From: Pseudomonadota bacterium
GTDB lineage: Bacteria > Pseudomonadota > Alphaproteobacteria > Rhizobiales > Xanthobacteraceae
Length of the DNA: 64,000 nucleotides
Assembly: GCA_023388935.1 (NCBI GenBank)
Contig: JAEWFG010000185.1
Coordinates: 18,163-82,162 of the forward strand
Direction of reading: 5' to 3'
Shown: in pieces, positions 35,960 through 44,771 of the stretch
Layout: each line of letters opens with the position of its first letter
Position numbering within the stretch: the first letter of the stretch is position 1
Translations under genes and position numbers: made by a program
The notes under the pieces: model-generated
Databases searched by the model: none
What the model saw: only the letters and a program-made list of their open reading frames with translations
What the model was told of the DNA's origin: nothing

Positions 35960-37534
35960 ATGTGCTCCAATGAATTTTTGCTGCAATCGCTGATCTGCAC
36001 CGAGGCCGGCGCCGATCCCGCCTTCGTGTTCGACGGCACGCCGGTCTCGCGCGCGGAATTGTCTGTGAAGATCGACCAGAGCGCCGCCTGGCTTGCCGCG
36101 CAAGGCATCAGCAAGGGCGACGTGATCGCGGTCTGGCTGGTCAACCGGATCGAATGGGTCGCGCTGCTGTTTGCCGCCGCCCGATGCGGGGCGGTCGTCG
36201 CCGCCGTCAATACGCGCTACCGCAGCGCGGAAGTCGCGCACCTGCTCAAGGTGTCCGGCGCGAAGCTGATGGTAGTCGAGGCCGCGTTCCGCTCGATCGA
36301 CTTTGCCGCGATCCTCACCGATGTCGCCAAGGCCGAGGTGCCAGCACTGCAGCGGATCGCGGTGGTCGGCGCGGACGCGATCCCCGCACGCTGGCCCTGT
36401 GCGCGCTTCGATGCCTTCGACAAGCCCTATCCGCCGGCGCCTCCGGCGCAAGACGACGCCGATCTGCCGGTGCTGCTCTACACCACATCAGGCACGACCA
36501 GGGGGCCAAAGCTGGTCGCGCATTCGCAGAGAACGCTGGCCACGCATGCTGCCTCCGTCGCCAAGGCGCTCCAGCTCTCGCCGCAGCGTCATTCGCTGCT
36601 GGCCATGCTGCCGTTCTGCGGCACTTTCGGCATGACCAGCCTGCTCGGCTTCATCGCGGCGGGCGCGACGATCTACGTTCTCGACGCCTTCGAGGCGGCG
36701 CCGGCGCTGAAGATCCTCAAAGACCATAGGATCACGCACGCCTTCGGCTCTGACGAGATGTTCCGCCGCATTCTGGCCCTCACCGACGCGCCGCGGCCGT
36801 TCCCGCACCTCGAAGTCTGCGGCTTCGCCGCGTTCCAGCCCGGCTGGCGCGAGCTTGCCGCGGAAGCCGAGGCGCGCGGCATGCCCCCGTTCGGCCTCTA
36901 CGGCTCGAGCGAGATGCAGGCGCTGTTCTCGATCGGCCGTCTGGGCGATGCGTTTACCGACCGCATCGAAGGCGGCGGCTGGCCGATGTCCCCCGACGCC
37001 AGGGTTCGCGTACGCGATACCGAGACCGGCGAGCTTGCGGCGCAGGGCGTCTCCGGCGAGATCGAGATCAGCGCGCCGTCGTGCTTCCTCGGCTACTTCA
37101 ACAATCCCGAAGCGACGCGCGAGGCGATCAGCGCCGACGGGTTCTTCCGCACCGGCGACATCGGCCGGCTGCGCGGCGACGGCTCCTTCGTTTACGAGAC
37201 GCGCGCGGGCGATGCGATGCGGCTCGGCGGCTTCCTGGTCGCACCCGGTGAGATCGAGGACGAGCTCAAATCGTGCGCCGGGGTGGCGGACGCCCAGGTC
37301 GTCGCGGTCGATCTGAAGGGCCAGGCGCGCTGCGTCGCCTTCGTGATCCCATCCAGCGAGCCGCCACGGCAAGAGGCGCTGGTCGCGCGCCTGCGCGAAC
37401 GGCTTGCCGGCTACAAGGTGCCGGCGCGGATCTATGTCGTGGACGCCTTCCCCGTCACCGACAGCGCCAACGGCGTGAAGATCCAGCGTGCCCGGCTTCG
37501 TGCCATGGCGATGGAGCGAATCGCGGTCGAATAG
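35960..37534 (+). CDS. AMP-dependent acyl-CoA ligase
   Basis: A 524-residue ANL-superfamily adenylating enzyme that activates a carboxylate through an acyl-AMP. The phosphate-binding loop reads LYTTSGTTRGPKLVAHSQ. FGLYGSSEMQALF is the A5-type substrate/adenine motif, FFRTGDIGRL the hinge region, and YKVPARIYVVDAFPVTDSAN the C-terminal domain. The catalytic Lys region near the end reads NGVKIQRARL. The substrate cannot be deduced. It converges with the family-I CoA-transferase gene and is transcribed away from the TRAP/acyl-CoA genes. ATG 35960 has only a weak ribosome site. Confidence 0.85.
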   Translation: MCSNEFLLQSLICTEAGADPAFVFDGTPVSRAELSVKIDQSAAWLAAQGISKGDVIAVWLVNRIEWVALLFAAARCGAVVAAVNTRYRSAEVAHLLKVSGAKLMVVEAAFRSIDFAAILTDVAKAEVPALQRIAVVGADAIPARWPCARFDAFDKPYPPAPPAQDDADLPVLLYTTSGTTRGPKLVAHSQRTLATHAASVAKALQLSPQRHSLLAMLPFCGTFGMTSLLGFIAAGATIYVLDAFEAAPALKILKDHRITHAFGSDEMFRRILALTDAPRPFPHLEVCGFAAFQPGWRELAAEAEARGMPPFGLYGSSEMQALFSIGRLGDAFTDRIEGGGWPMSPDARVRVRDTETGELAAQGVSGEIEISAPSCFLGYFNNPEATREAISADGFFRTGDIGRLRGDGSFVYETRAGDAMRLGGFLVAPGEIEDELKSCAGVADAQVVAVDLKGQARCVAFVIPSSEPPRQEALVARLRERLAGYKVPARIYVVDAFPVTDSANGVKIQRARLRAMAMERIAVE

Positions 37535-37576
37535 GCTGTCCTGTTTCAGATCCGTTCAGGCCCAGCGGCGAAGCTG

Positions 37577-38824
37577 TTAGCGCATGAAGGTACGCAGCCG
37601 AGCCGACAGCGCATCGCGGTGCTCTGGCGCTGCAATCGCGATCACCCGACGCGCGCGCTCGGCAAGACCGCAGCCGCGCAGCTCCGCAACGCCCCATTCG
37701 GTGATGATGGCGTCGACATCGGCGCGGGGCGTCGTCACCGTCTCGACATTGGCGACGATGCGGCTGGTCCCGTCGGATGCGGTCGCCGGCAAGGCGATGA
37801 TAGCCCTGCCCCCGCGTGACGCATTGGCACCCCGCACGAAATCGAGCTGCCCGCCGATCGCGCCGATTGCGACGCCGTTCAGCGTCTCGGAATTCACGCT
37901 GCCATCGAGTCCGACCTGGAGCGCCGAGTTGATCGCGACCAGCCGGTTGATCCGCGCCAGCACGTTTTGACCGTGCGTGTAGGACGTCGGCCGCACCGCG
38001 ACCGCCTTGTTCTCGTGCACGAAGCGATAGAGCCGGTTCGTCCCAATCACCTGGTTGGTGACGGTGATCCCTTCATCGATGCCCTTTTCCGCATTCGTCA
38101 CCGCGCCGCGCTCGATCAGATCGACGACGGCATCGTTGATCAGGCCGGAATGAATGCCGAGATTGCGCGCATGGGACAGCGAGGAGAGGATCGCGTCCGG
38201 AATTCGGCCGACGCCGAACTGGAGCGTGCTGCCGTCGGCGATCAGGTTCGCCGCATGTGCAGCAATGCGCCGCGAGATGTCATCGAGCGGCGTCGAGGCC
38301 AATTCAACCGGCGGACGGCGAGCCGCAACGCGCACATGGATTGGCACATCTTCGGGCCATTCCGCCCCGAACGTAAAGGGCGCCTCCGGATTGATCTCGG
38401 CGATGACGAGGCGCGCACCGCGCGCGGCGTCGATGACATAGTCGTTGGAGAGGCTGGCGCTGAGCCGCCCCTCGGACTCCGCGAGCTGCACCAGAACGAC
38501 AGCGGCCTTGTAACGGCGCGCGGCGAAGTCGGCACAGAAGGCGCTGTAATTGCTCGGGATCACATCGAGCCGCCCGGCTTTCGCGAGCCGCCGCGCATTG
38601 CCGATCACGCCATAGCTCAGGAACGAGACGCTCGGAGCGCACGATGCGGAAAACGTCTCCGAGAACACCGGCCCGACCATCATACGGAACGGCGGCAGAT
38701 CCCCGGCCTGCGCCATCAGCGCTTCGGTCAAAGTGATAGGCTCCGCCGTCGCCTGCCCGCACACAACGAGATCGCCATCCCGGATCAGGCCGGAAAAGTC
38801 GATCGGCGCCGCGGGCTCAGGCAT
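37577..38824 (-). CDS. acetyl-CoA hydrolase/transferase-family CoA-transferase
   Basis: A 415-residue family-I CoA-transferase of the Ach1/Cat/4-hydroxybutyrate-CoA-transferase type, moving CoA between carboxylic acids through a Glu-CoA thioester. Recognisable are LQFGVGRIPDAILSSL (the GxGxxP block), GIHSGLINDAVVDLIERGAV and the C-terminal ITEWGVAELRG with a final helix. The start follows GAGG. It lies seven bases after the stop of the adjacent acyl-CoA synthetase gene and is probably the last gene of the minus-strand run from 44.5 kb. It could charge the transported acid with CoA. Confidence 0.85.
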   Translation of the reverse strand: MPEPAAPIDFSGLIRDGDLVVCGQATAEPITLTEALMAQAGDLPPFRMMVGPVFSETFSASCAPSVSFLSYGVIGNARRLAKAGRLDVIPSNYSAFCADFAARRYKAAVVLVQLAESEGRLSASLSNDYVIDAARGARLVIAEINPEAPFTFGAEWPEDVPIHVRVAARRPPVELASTPLDDISRRIAAHAANLIADGSTLQFGVGRIPDAILSSLSHARNLGIHSGLINDAVVDLIERGAVTNAEKGIDEGITVTNQVIGTNRLYRFVHENKAVAVRPTSYTHGQNVLARINRLVAINSALQVGLDGSVNSETLNGVAIGAIGGQLDFVRGANASRGGRAIIALPATASDGTSRIVANVETVTTPRADVDAIITEWGVAELRGCGLAERARRVIAIAAPEHRDALSARLRTFMR

Positions 38825-38831
38825 CGTCGCC

Positions 38832-40385
38832 TCAATCCATCGGCGCGAGGCGCGCGGAGGACTCGCCGAGGAGCGTTCGAAGCTCCGTCTTCACGATCTT
38901 GCCGTAGCTGTTCTTCGGGAGCTCGCCGGTGAGGTAATAATGCTTCGGCCGCTTGAAGCGCGCGATCCAGGCATTGCACATCTGGTCGAGTTCATCGCGT
39001 GTAACCGCCCTGCCCGCGACGGGAACGACGACCGCCACCACCTCCTCGCCCCATTCCGGATGCGGCCGGCCGATCACCGAGACCTCGGCGACGGCCTCAT
39101 GCCGCAACAGCACCTCCTCGACCTCGCGCGGATAGATGTTGGTGCCGCCGGAGATGATGACGTCCTTGGAGCGATCCTTCAGCGTGAGGAAGCCATCGGC
39201 GTCGAAGGCGCCCATGTCGCCGGTATAGAGCCAGCCGTCGCGCAGCGTGGTCGCCGTGGCGTCCGGATTCTGCCAGTAGCCGGACATCACGGTATCGCCG
39301 CGCACGATGATCTCACCGATCTCATCAGGCGCAACGTCCCGGCCCGCTTCGTCGACGGTGCGCACCTGCACAACGGCTTGCGCGATCCCGACCGAGGCCA
39401 GGCGCTCCTCGTGGCGCGGGTGGCGAGCGTCGACATGCATGGATTTCGGCAGATAAGTGATGGTCATCGGCGTTTCGCCCTGACCGTAGATCTGCGCAAG
39501 CTTTGGTCCGAACACACTGAGCGCGGCCTTGCAATCGGCGACATACATGGGACCGCCGCCATAGATGATCGTCTTCAGCCCCGGCGCGGTTGCGCCCCCG
39601 GCTTCTGCGGCGACCGTCAGGCGCCGCACCATGGTCGGCGCGGCGAAGAAGGAGATGCCGTCGCGCTTCGCGGTCAGCTCCAGAATCTCGTCCGGCTCGA
39701 AGCGGCCGCTCTCCGGAATGATCTGCGCGCCCATGCCGAGCACATGCGGCACCATATAGAGGCCGGAGCCGTGCGACATCGGCGCGGCGTGCAGCAGCGC
39801 CTCACTGGGCACGACCGGATTGATCTCGGCGAGATAGTTCAGCGACATCGCAAGCAGATTGCGATGGCTCAGCACCGCGCCCTTGGGGCGGCCGGTGGTG
39901 CCGCTGGTGTAGAAGATCCAGGCTGGATCGGTGATCGCGACATCCGCGATGGCAATGCCCTCGGCCTTCGCCAGGCCGCGATGTTCGGCCGAGCCGATCT
40001 CGACGATGCGCGGCTTGGCCGTGCCGAGCGCCAGAGCGTCCGAAGCGACGCTCGCCATGTCCTCGGTGACGAACACGACCGCGGCAGCGGAATTGTCGAG
40101 GATGAACGCGACCTCGCGCGGATGCAGTTTTGCGTTGATGGGCACCGCGACCAGCCCGGCGTGCCAGCAGGCATAGAGACAGGCGACATAGTCTGGCGCG
40201 TTCTTCATCAGCAACGCAACGCGATCGCCCTTGGCAAGGCCAAGGCGCTGCTGCAGCGACGCAGCCAGCGAGGCCACAGTCGCGGCGAGCCGCCCGTAAT
40301 CGGCGACCGGCGTCAATCCCTTGAACAGCGCCGGCGCGGACGCGTCGGCCTTCGCGGCACGCAGGAGATGATGAGCGAGGTTCAT
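38832..40385 (-). CDS. long/medium-chain acyl-CoA synthetase-like AMP ligase
   Basis: A 517-residue ANL enzyme. WIFYTSGTTGRPKGAVLSHR is the P-loop; IYGQGETPMTIT is the adenine/acyl motif; GWLYTGDMGAFDADGFLTL and DVIISGGTNIYPREVEEVL are the hinge region; KNSYGKIVKTELR carries the catalytic Lys. The ATG at 40385 (MNLAHHLL) is chosen because family similarity begins there. About 100 upstream codons are open but are the wrong-frame image of the acyl-CoA dehydrogenase gene. It is followed at seven bases by the CoA-transferase. The substrate is unknown; context suggests the acid imported by the TRAP system or a derivative. Confidence 0.88.
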   Translation of the reverse strand: MNLAHHLLRAAKADASAPALFKGLTPVADYGRLAATVASLAASLQQRLGLAKGDRVALLMKNAPDYVACLYACWHAGLVAVPINAKLHPREVAFILDNSAAAVVFVTEDMASVASDALALGTAKPRIVEIGSAEHRGLAKAEGIAIADVAITDPAWIFYTSGTTGRPKGAVLSHRNLLAMSLNYLAEINPVVPSEALLHAAPMSHGSGLYMVPHVLGMGAQIIPESGRFEPDEILELTAKRDGISFFAAPTMVRRLTVAAEAGGATAPGLKTIIYGGGPMYVADCKAALSVFGPKLAQIYGQGETPMTITYLPKSMHVDARHPRHEERLASVGIAQAVVQVRTVDEAGRDVAPDEIGEIIVRGDTVMSGYWQNPDATATTLRDGWLYTGDMGAFDADGFLTLKDRSKDVIISGGTNIYPREVEEVLLRHEAVAEVSVIGRPHPEWGEEVVAVVVPVAGRAVTRDELDQMCNAWIARFKRPKHYYLTGELPKNSYGKIVKTELRTLLGESSARLAPMD

Positions 40386-40417
40386 GGGCGATCCTGCCGA
40401 ACTATCCGCGCGCGAGC

Positions 40418-41584
40418 CTAGTACGACTTCGCCAGTCCGAGCACCTTTTCCGCAATGAAGCTGAGCGCGAGCTGCGGGCTGACCGGCGCGATGCGCGGGA
40501 TCAGGACTTCGCGCAGGTAACGCTCGACATGGAACTCCTTGGCGTAGCCGAAGCCGCCATGGGTCATCACGGCCTGCTCGCAGGCGGAGAAGCCGGCCTC
40601 GCCAGCCAGATACTTCGCGGCATTGGCCGCGGCGCCGCACGGCATGCCCTTGTCGTATTGCCACGCCGCCGACATCACCATCAGCCAAGCGGCCTCGAGC
40701 TCGACCCAGTTCACCGCGAGCGGATGCTGGATGCCCTGGTTCTTGCCGATCGGGCGATTGAACACGGTTCGCGTCTTGGCGTATTCGGTCGCGCGCGACA
40801 GCGCGAGCTTGCCGAGGCCGACGGCTTCCGCCGCGATCAGGATGCGCTCGGGGTTCATGCCTTCGAGGATGTACTGAAAGCCTTTGCCCTCTTCGCCGAT
40901 CCGGTCTTCCATCGGGATCTCGAAGTCCTCGAAGAACAGCTCGTTGGAATCGACGATCTTGCGGCCCATCTTCTCGATCTCGTGGACCTTGATCTTCTTG
41001 CGGTCGAAATCGGTATAGAACAGGCTGAGGCCATGGGTGGGCGAACGCACCTCCTCAAGCGGCGTGGTGCGCGCCAGCAGCAGGATCTTGTGCGCGACCT
41101 GCGCGGTCGAGATCCACACTTTCTGGCCGTTGACGATGTAGCGGTCGTTCTTGGCGACCGCACGGGTCTTGAGCTGGGTGGTGTTGAGGCCGGTATTGGG
41201 CTCGGTGACGGCAAAGCAGGCCTTCTCGCGGCCCTCGACCATCGGCGGCAGCATGCGCTTGCGCTGCTCCTCGGTGCCGAACACGACCACGGGATTGAGG
41301 CCGAACACGTTGATGTGCACCGCGGATGCGCCGGACATGCCGGCACCGGATTCCGCGATCGTGCGCATCATGATCGCAGCTTCGGTGATACCGAGGCCGG
41401 AGCCGCCATAGGCTTCCGGCACGCAGATGCCGAGCCAGCCGGCATCGGCCAGCGCCTTGTGGAAGTCGTGTGGGAAGCCGCCGTCGTGATCCTTTTTCAG
41501 CCAGTAGGCATCGGGAAAGCCCTCGCAGATCTTTGCGATGGCGTCGCGAATGGCTTCCTGCTGATCGGTGAGCGCGAAGTCCAT
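40418..41584 (-). CDS. acyl-CoA dehydrogenase
   Basis: A 388-residue flavoprotein oxidising an acyl-CoA to the 2-enoyl-CoA. FAD/substrate motifs are CFAVTEPNTGLNTTQLKTRA and VWISTAQVAHKILLLAR; HGGFGYAKEFHVERYLRE is the C-terminal signature. The usual C-terminal YEGT Glu is absent (the region reads IPRIAPVSPQ). GMNPERILIAAEAVG has a Glu where isovaleryl-CoA dehydrogenase keeps its base in LDLERLVL, so activity on a branched acyl-CoA is plausible. AAGGAG precedes the start. It stands between the TRAP genes and the acyl-CoA synthetase on the same strand. Confidence 0.9.
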   Translation of the reverse strand: MDFALTDQQEAIRDAIAKICEGFPDAYWLKKDHDGGFPHDFHKALADAGWLGICVPEAYGGSGLGITEAAIMMRTIAESGAGMSGASAVHINVFGLNPVVVFGTEEQRKRMLPPMVEGREKACFAVTEPNTGLNTTQLKTRAVAKNDRYIVNGQKVWISTAQVAHKILLLARTTPLEEVRSPTHGLSLFYTDFDRKKIKVHEIEKMGRKIVDSNELFFEDFEIPMEDRIGEEGKGFQYILEGMNPERILIAAEAVGLGKLALSRATEYAKTRTVFNRPIGKNQGIQHPLAVNWVELEAAWLMVMSAAWQYDKGMPCGAAANAAKYLAGEAGFSACEQAVMTHGGFGYAKEFHVERYLREVLIPRIAPVSPQLALSFIAEKVLGLAKSY

Positions 41585-41626
41585 GTTGTTGATCTCCTTG
41601 CTTGGAGCCGCGGCGGCCCGGACGTG

Positions 41627-42916
41627 CTAGCGCCCCATCTGCGAGGGCAGCCAGAGGATGATACTCGGAAACGCCACCAGGATCGCGATTGCGATCAGGT
41701 GGGCGATGAAGTGCGGGAAGGTGCCGTGGAACACTTCCGCCACCGGCCGCTTGGCGTAGCGGGCGACGATGAAGCAGTTCAGCCCGACCGGCGGCGTGAT
41801 CATGCCGACCTCCGCGGTGACGATCTTGATGACGCCGAACCAGATCGGATCGAAGCCGAGCGTCTTGATCAAGGGCAGCACGATCGGCACGGTCAGCACC
41901 AGGATCGCGATCTGGTCCATGAACGAGCCGAGCACGATGTAGCCGCACAGGATCAGCGTGATGATCACCCAGCGCGAGGCCGGCAAGCTGCCGATCCAGG
42001 CGACGAGGTCCTGCGTCACATGCGTCAGCGTGAAGAAGTAGCCGAAGATCGAGGCGCCGACCAGGATCATGATGATCATGCAGGTGCCGTGGCAGGCGCG
42101 CAGCAGCGTCTTGTAGAGCGACGACGGCGTGATCTTGCCCTTGACGATCGCGAGCAGGAAGGCACCGAACGCGCCGAAAGCAGAAGCTTCCGTCGGGGTC
42201 GCGACGCCGAGATAGATCGTTCCCGTCACGATCGAGAACAGCACCACCATCGGCGAAACCTGCCACAGCAGCGCGAACTTCTCGCGCCACGGCACTGATT
42301 TCGCGGCCGGCGCGCGCGAGGGATCCTGCCAGACCAGGAAGTAGATCGTGGCCATGATGGTGATGGTAACGAGGATCGCGGGGATGATGCCGCTGATCAG
42401 CAGCTTGCCGATGTTCACCTCGGCGAGCAGGCCGAAGATGACGAGCGCGACGCTCGTCGGCAGCAGCATCGACAGCGTGCCCGATATCGCGACCACGCCC
42501 GCGGCCATCTTCGGCTCATAGCCCTGGCGAATCATCGCCGGAAGGCTGGTCGAGGACAGCGTCGCGGCGGAGGCCGTCGAGGTGCCGCAGATCGCGCCGA
42601 AGCCGGCGCCGGCAAGCGCGGTTGCCATGCCGAGACCGCCGGGAATGCGGCCGACCCAGGCCGAAGCCGTCTTGAACAGATCATCCGCGACGCCCGACAG
42701 CAGCACGAGATCCGCCATCAGGAGGAACATCGGGATGGTGATCAGTTCGTACGCGGAGACGGTCGAGAGCGGCGCGGTCTGCAGGATGCCGAACAGTGTG
42801 GACCATCCGCCCACCATGACGAGACCGACCGAACCGGCAAAGGCCATGGCGAAGCCGACGGGCGTGCCGAGCGCAAGCAGGCCGAACAGCAGGGCGAGAA
42901 CGATGAAAGGTGTCAT
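41627..42916 (-). CDS. TRAP transporter large permease (DctM type)
   Basis: A 429-residue polytopic membrane protein, the ion-coupled translocation subunit of a TRAP uptake system. It has about 12 hydrophobic segments, beginning FIVLALLFGLLALGTPVGFA, with the typical YELITIPMFLLMADLVLLSG and FGAICGTSTASAATLSSTSL blocks. It follows DctQ by 12 bases and DctP by about 600. TRAP systems take up organic acids, often dicarboxylates, which fits the CoA-handling genes on both sides. Confidence 0.93.
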   Translation of the reverse strand: MTPFIVLALLFGLLALGTPVGFAMAFAGSVGLVMVGGWSTLFGILQTAPLSTVSAYELITIPMFLLMADLVLLSGVADDLFKTASAWVGRIPGGLGMATALAGAGFGAICGTSTASAATLSSTSLPAMIRQGYEPKMAAGVVAISGTLSMLLPTSVALVIFGLLAEVNIGKLLISGIIPAILVTITIMATIYFLVWQDPSRAPAAKSVPWREKFALLWQVSPMVVLFSIVTGTIYLGVATPTEASAFGAFGAFLLAIVKGKITPSSLYKTLLRACHGTCMIIMILVGASIFGYFFTLTHVTQDLVAWIGSLPASRWVIITLILCGYIVLGSFMDQIAILVLTVPIVLPLIKTLGFDPIWFGVIKIVTAEVGMITPPVGLNCFIVARYAKRPVAEVFHGTFPHFIAHLIAIAILVAFPSIILWLPSQMGR

Positions 42917-42928
42917 GGATGCCTGCCG

Positions 42929-43483
42929 TTACTCGAAGCTTCGTGCTTCGCCGACGCCGGTGACCGGCGGCAGCGGATAGAGGTCGCGCCCGCTGACGAG
43001 GCTCAGCACATTGCCGACGAGCTGCAGAGCCAGCCGCAGCACCAACACGCCGCAGCCGAACGGGACCAGCGCCGCCGAGATCCAGGTCGGCCACGGAATC
43101 GCGCCGGAGAGGACGTCGTGCTGCTCATAATTCTCCAGCGCGCGCTCGAATCCGACCTTGCAGATCAGGACGAACACGAACAGGCCGGCAAGCGCGGTGA
43201 CGATCTCGGACAGCCGCCGCCCGGCCGGCGAGAAGCGCGACAGGAGGATGTCGACGCCGACATGCGCATGCTCGCGCAAGCCGTCCGAGAGCGTGAAGAA
43301 GAATACGCCGGCGAGGAGATAGAGCCCGATCAGGTCATAAGTGAAAGAGAACGGACGGTTGAGCGCGTAGCGCATGAACACGTCGGTCACCACCAGCAGC
43401 ATGATCACGAACAGGAACACCACCGCGACCACCGTCAGCGCGCGTTCCAGCGCGCCGAGCACATCTCCTGCTCGTTTGATCAC
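42929..43483 (-). CDS. TRAP transporter small permease (DctQ type)
   Basis: A 184-residue four-helix membrane protein. VVAVVFLFVIMLLVVTDVFM, then RYALNRPF, is the usual first helix and its following motif; YLLAGVFFFTLSDGLREHAH leads to VGVDIL. GTG 43483 is the start, with GGAG eight bases upstream. It partners the large permease 12 bases downstream and the binding protein upstream. The C-terminus (SGRDLYPLPPVTGVGEARS) is longer than in the smallest DctQ proteins. Confidence 0.9.
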   Translation of the reverse strand: MIKRAGDVLGALERALTVVAVVFLFVIMLLVVTDVFMRYALNRPFSFTYDLIGLYLLAGVFFFTLSDGLREHAHVGVDILLSRFSPAGRRLSEIVTALAGLFVFVLICKVGFERALENYEQHDVLSGAIPWPTWISAALVPFGCGVLVLRLALQLVGNVLSLVSGRDLYPLPPVTGVGEARSFE

Positions 43484-43517
43484 CTCTGCCGTCTCCTTCT
43501 TCTATGCCGGCTGACGA

Positions 43518-44546
43518 TTACTTGGTGCCGCCGGCGGCGAGCAGGCCTTCGAACTCCTTGAGCGCGGCGGACGCCTGCTTGCCGCGGCTGTCGAGACCGC
43601 TGGCCCATTCCTGGCCGACGCCCTTGAGCTTGTCCTTCATCTCGGCGCGGGTCGCTTCGGGCAGCGGATCGAAGCTGACGCCTTCGTGCTGCATCTGCTT
43701 CTTGGTGACTTCGCCTTCCTTGTCGACGTCGGCGCAGGCCTTCGGCGTGATTGCTTCCGAGGCCTCGTCCATCGCCTTCTTCACATCGTCGGGCAGCTTG
43801 TTCCAGACCGACTGGTTGATGGAATAGGCAACGATGAAGCTGCCGAAGCTGACGCCTTCGGTGGCGTGCTTGACCAGCTTGTCGAGGCCGTAGGACACGA
43901 CGCTGTCGAGCGGAAACAGCAGGCCGTCCATCGTGCCGCGCGACAGCGACTCATAGGCATCGGGCGCGGCCATGCGCACCGGCACGGCATTGAGCGCACG
44001 CAGCGTCAGATCCTGCGCGCCGCCGGTGGTGCGCAGCTTCAGGCCCTGCATGTCCTTGGTCGTTTCCACCTTCGACTTGACGGTCCACACCTGATAGGGC
44101 GGCAGCACGACGGCCATCAGCAGCTTGATCTTGTTCGGCGCATATTCCTGCTTGGCCAAAACGCCTTCGCGCGCCGTCTTCCAATAGGCGAGCGTGCCCT
44201 GGCAGCTGGTCTGGAATGAGCCCGGCAATTGCGCGACTTCCGACAGCGGCATCTTGTCGGAGACATAGGACGGTCCGATGTAGCCGATGTCGACCACGCC
44301 CGACTGGGTCAGCCGCAGCATGTCAGCCGCCTTGCCGATCTGCTGGTTCGGATAATAGGTGAAGGTCACCGCACCATTGGTGCGCTTGGTGACGTCGTCC
44401 ATCCACGGCTTCAGCATCAGGCGGACGAGATAATGACCGGCGGGGAAGGAGTCGGCGACCTTCAGCTCCAGCGCCTGCGCCTGCAGCGTCGAGACCGGCA
44501 GCGAGAAAGCCAACGCCGCGGCAGCCCAGACCAGATTCTTCTTCAT
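43518..44546 (-). CDS. TRAP transporter periplasmic substrate-binding protein (DctP type)
   Basis: A 342-residue secreted receptor with a signal peptide (LVWAAAALAFSLPVSTLQAQA) and a DctP fold. Features include FPAGHYLVRLMLKPWMDDVT, YYPNQQIGKAADMLRL and LKLRTTGGAQDLTLRALNAV, where the Arg before the Thr-Thr-Gly-Gly turn is the expected carboxylate-binding position. AAGGAG precedes the start. It is the first gene of the minus-strand run and divergent from the CaiB operon, with a 225-base control region between. Confidence 0.92.
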   Translation of the reverse strand: MKKNLVWAAAALAFSLPVSTLQAQALELKVADSFPAGHYLVRLMLKPWMDDVTKRTNGAVTFTYYPNQQIGKAADMLRLTQSGVVDIGYIGPSYVSDKMPLSEVAQLPGSFQTSCQGTLAYWKTAREGVLAKQEYAPNKIKLLMAVVLPPYQVWTVKSKVETTKDMQGLKLRTTGGAQDLTLRALNAVPVRMAAPDAYESLSRGTMDGLLFPLDSVVSYGLDKLVKHATEGVSFGSFIVAYSINQSVWNKLPDDVKKAMDEASEAITPKACADVDKEGEVTKKQMQHEGVSFDPLPEATRAEMKDKLKGVGQEWASGLDSRGKQASAALKEFEGLLAAGGTK

Positions 44547-44640
44547 GTCGTTCTCCTTGACGCGTCCCCGTGCCGAAGGCAGCAGCCGATTGCTGCCGCG
44601 CCGTCCGGCCCTCGCTCCACTTCTTTGAGGAAGATGTACA

Positions 44641-44760
44641 TATACGTGAATTTATCTGTCAAGAATATGAATGATGCATGGAGCCATGCACTCCGAGACG
44701 GACACGTTGAATTGACACCGTCGTTTTATGAACTCAAAATCCACCTATATGAATTTATCC
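44641..44760. promoter_or_regulatory. divergent promoter/operator region of the TRAP and CoA-transferase operons
   Basis: The 225-base spacer between dctP and the CaiB gene is AT-rich. TTGACA occurs on the minus strand at 44662-44657 and on the plus strand at 44712-44717, the latter followed after 17 bases by CAAAAT. A perfect palindrome, TGCATGG-AG-CCATGCA, lies at 44675-44690, and TGAATTTATC is repeated directly at 44647-44656 and 44750-44759. An operator for the IclR regulator encoded at the end of the plus-strand operon is a reasonable guess. Confidence 0.5.
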
Positions 44761-44771
44761 AACGGGGATCC

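Noticed and set aside
40418..41584. acyl-CoA dehydrogenase as an inactive paralogue because the C-terminal YEGT Glu is missing
   Set aside because: A Glu is present in GMNPERIL, the position used by isovaleryl-CoA dehydrogenase, so loss of activity is not supported.
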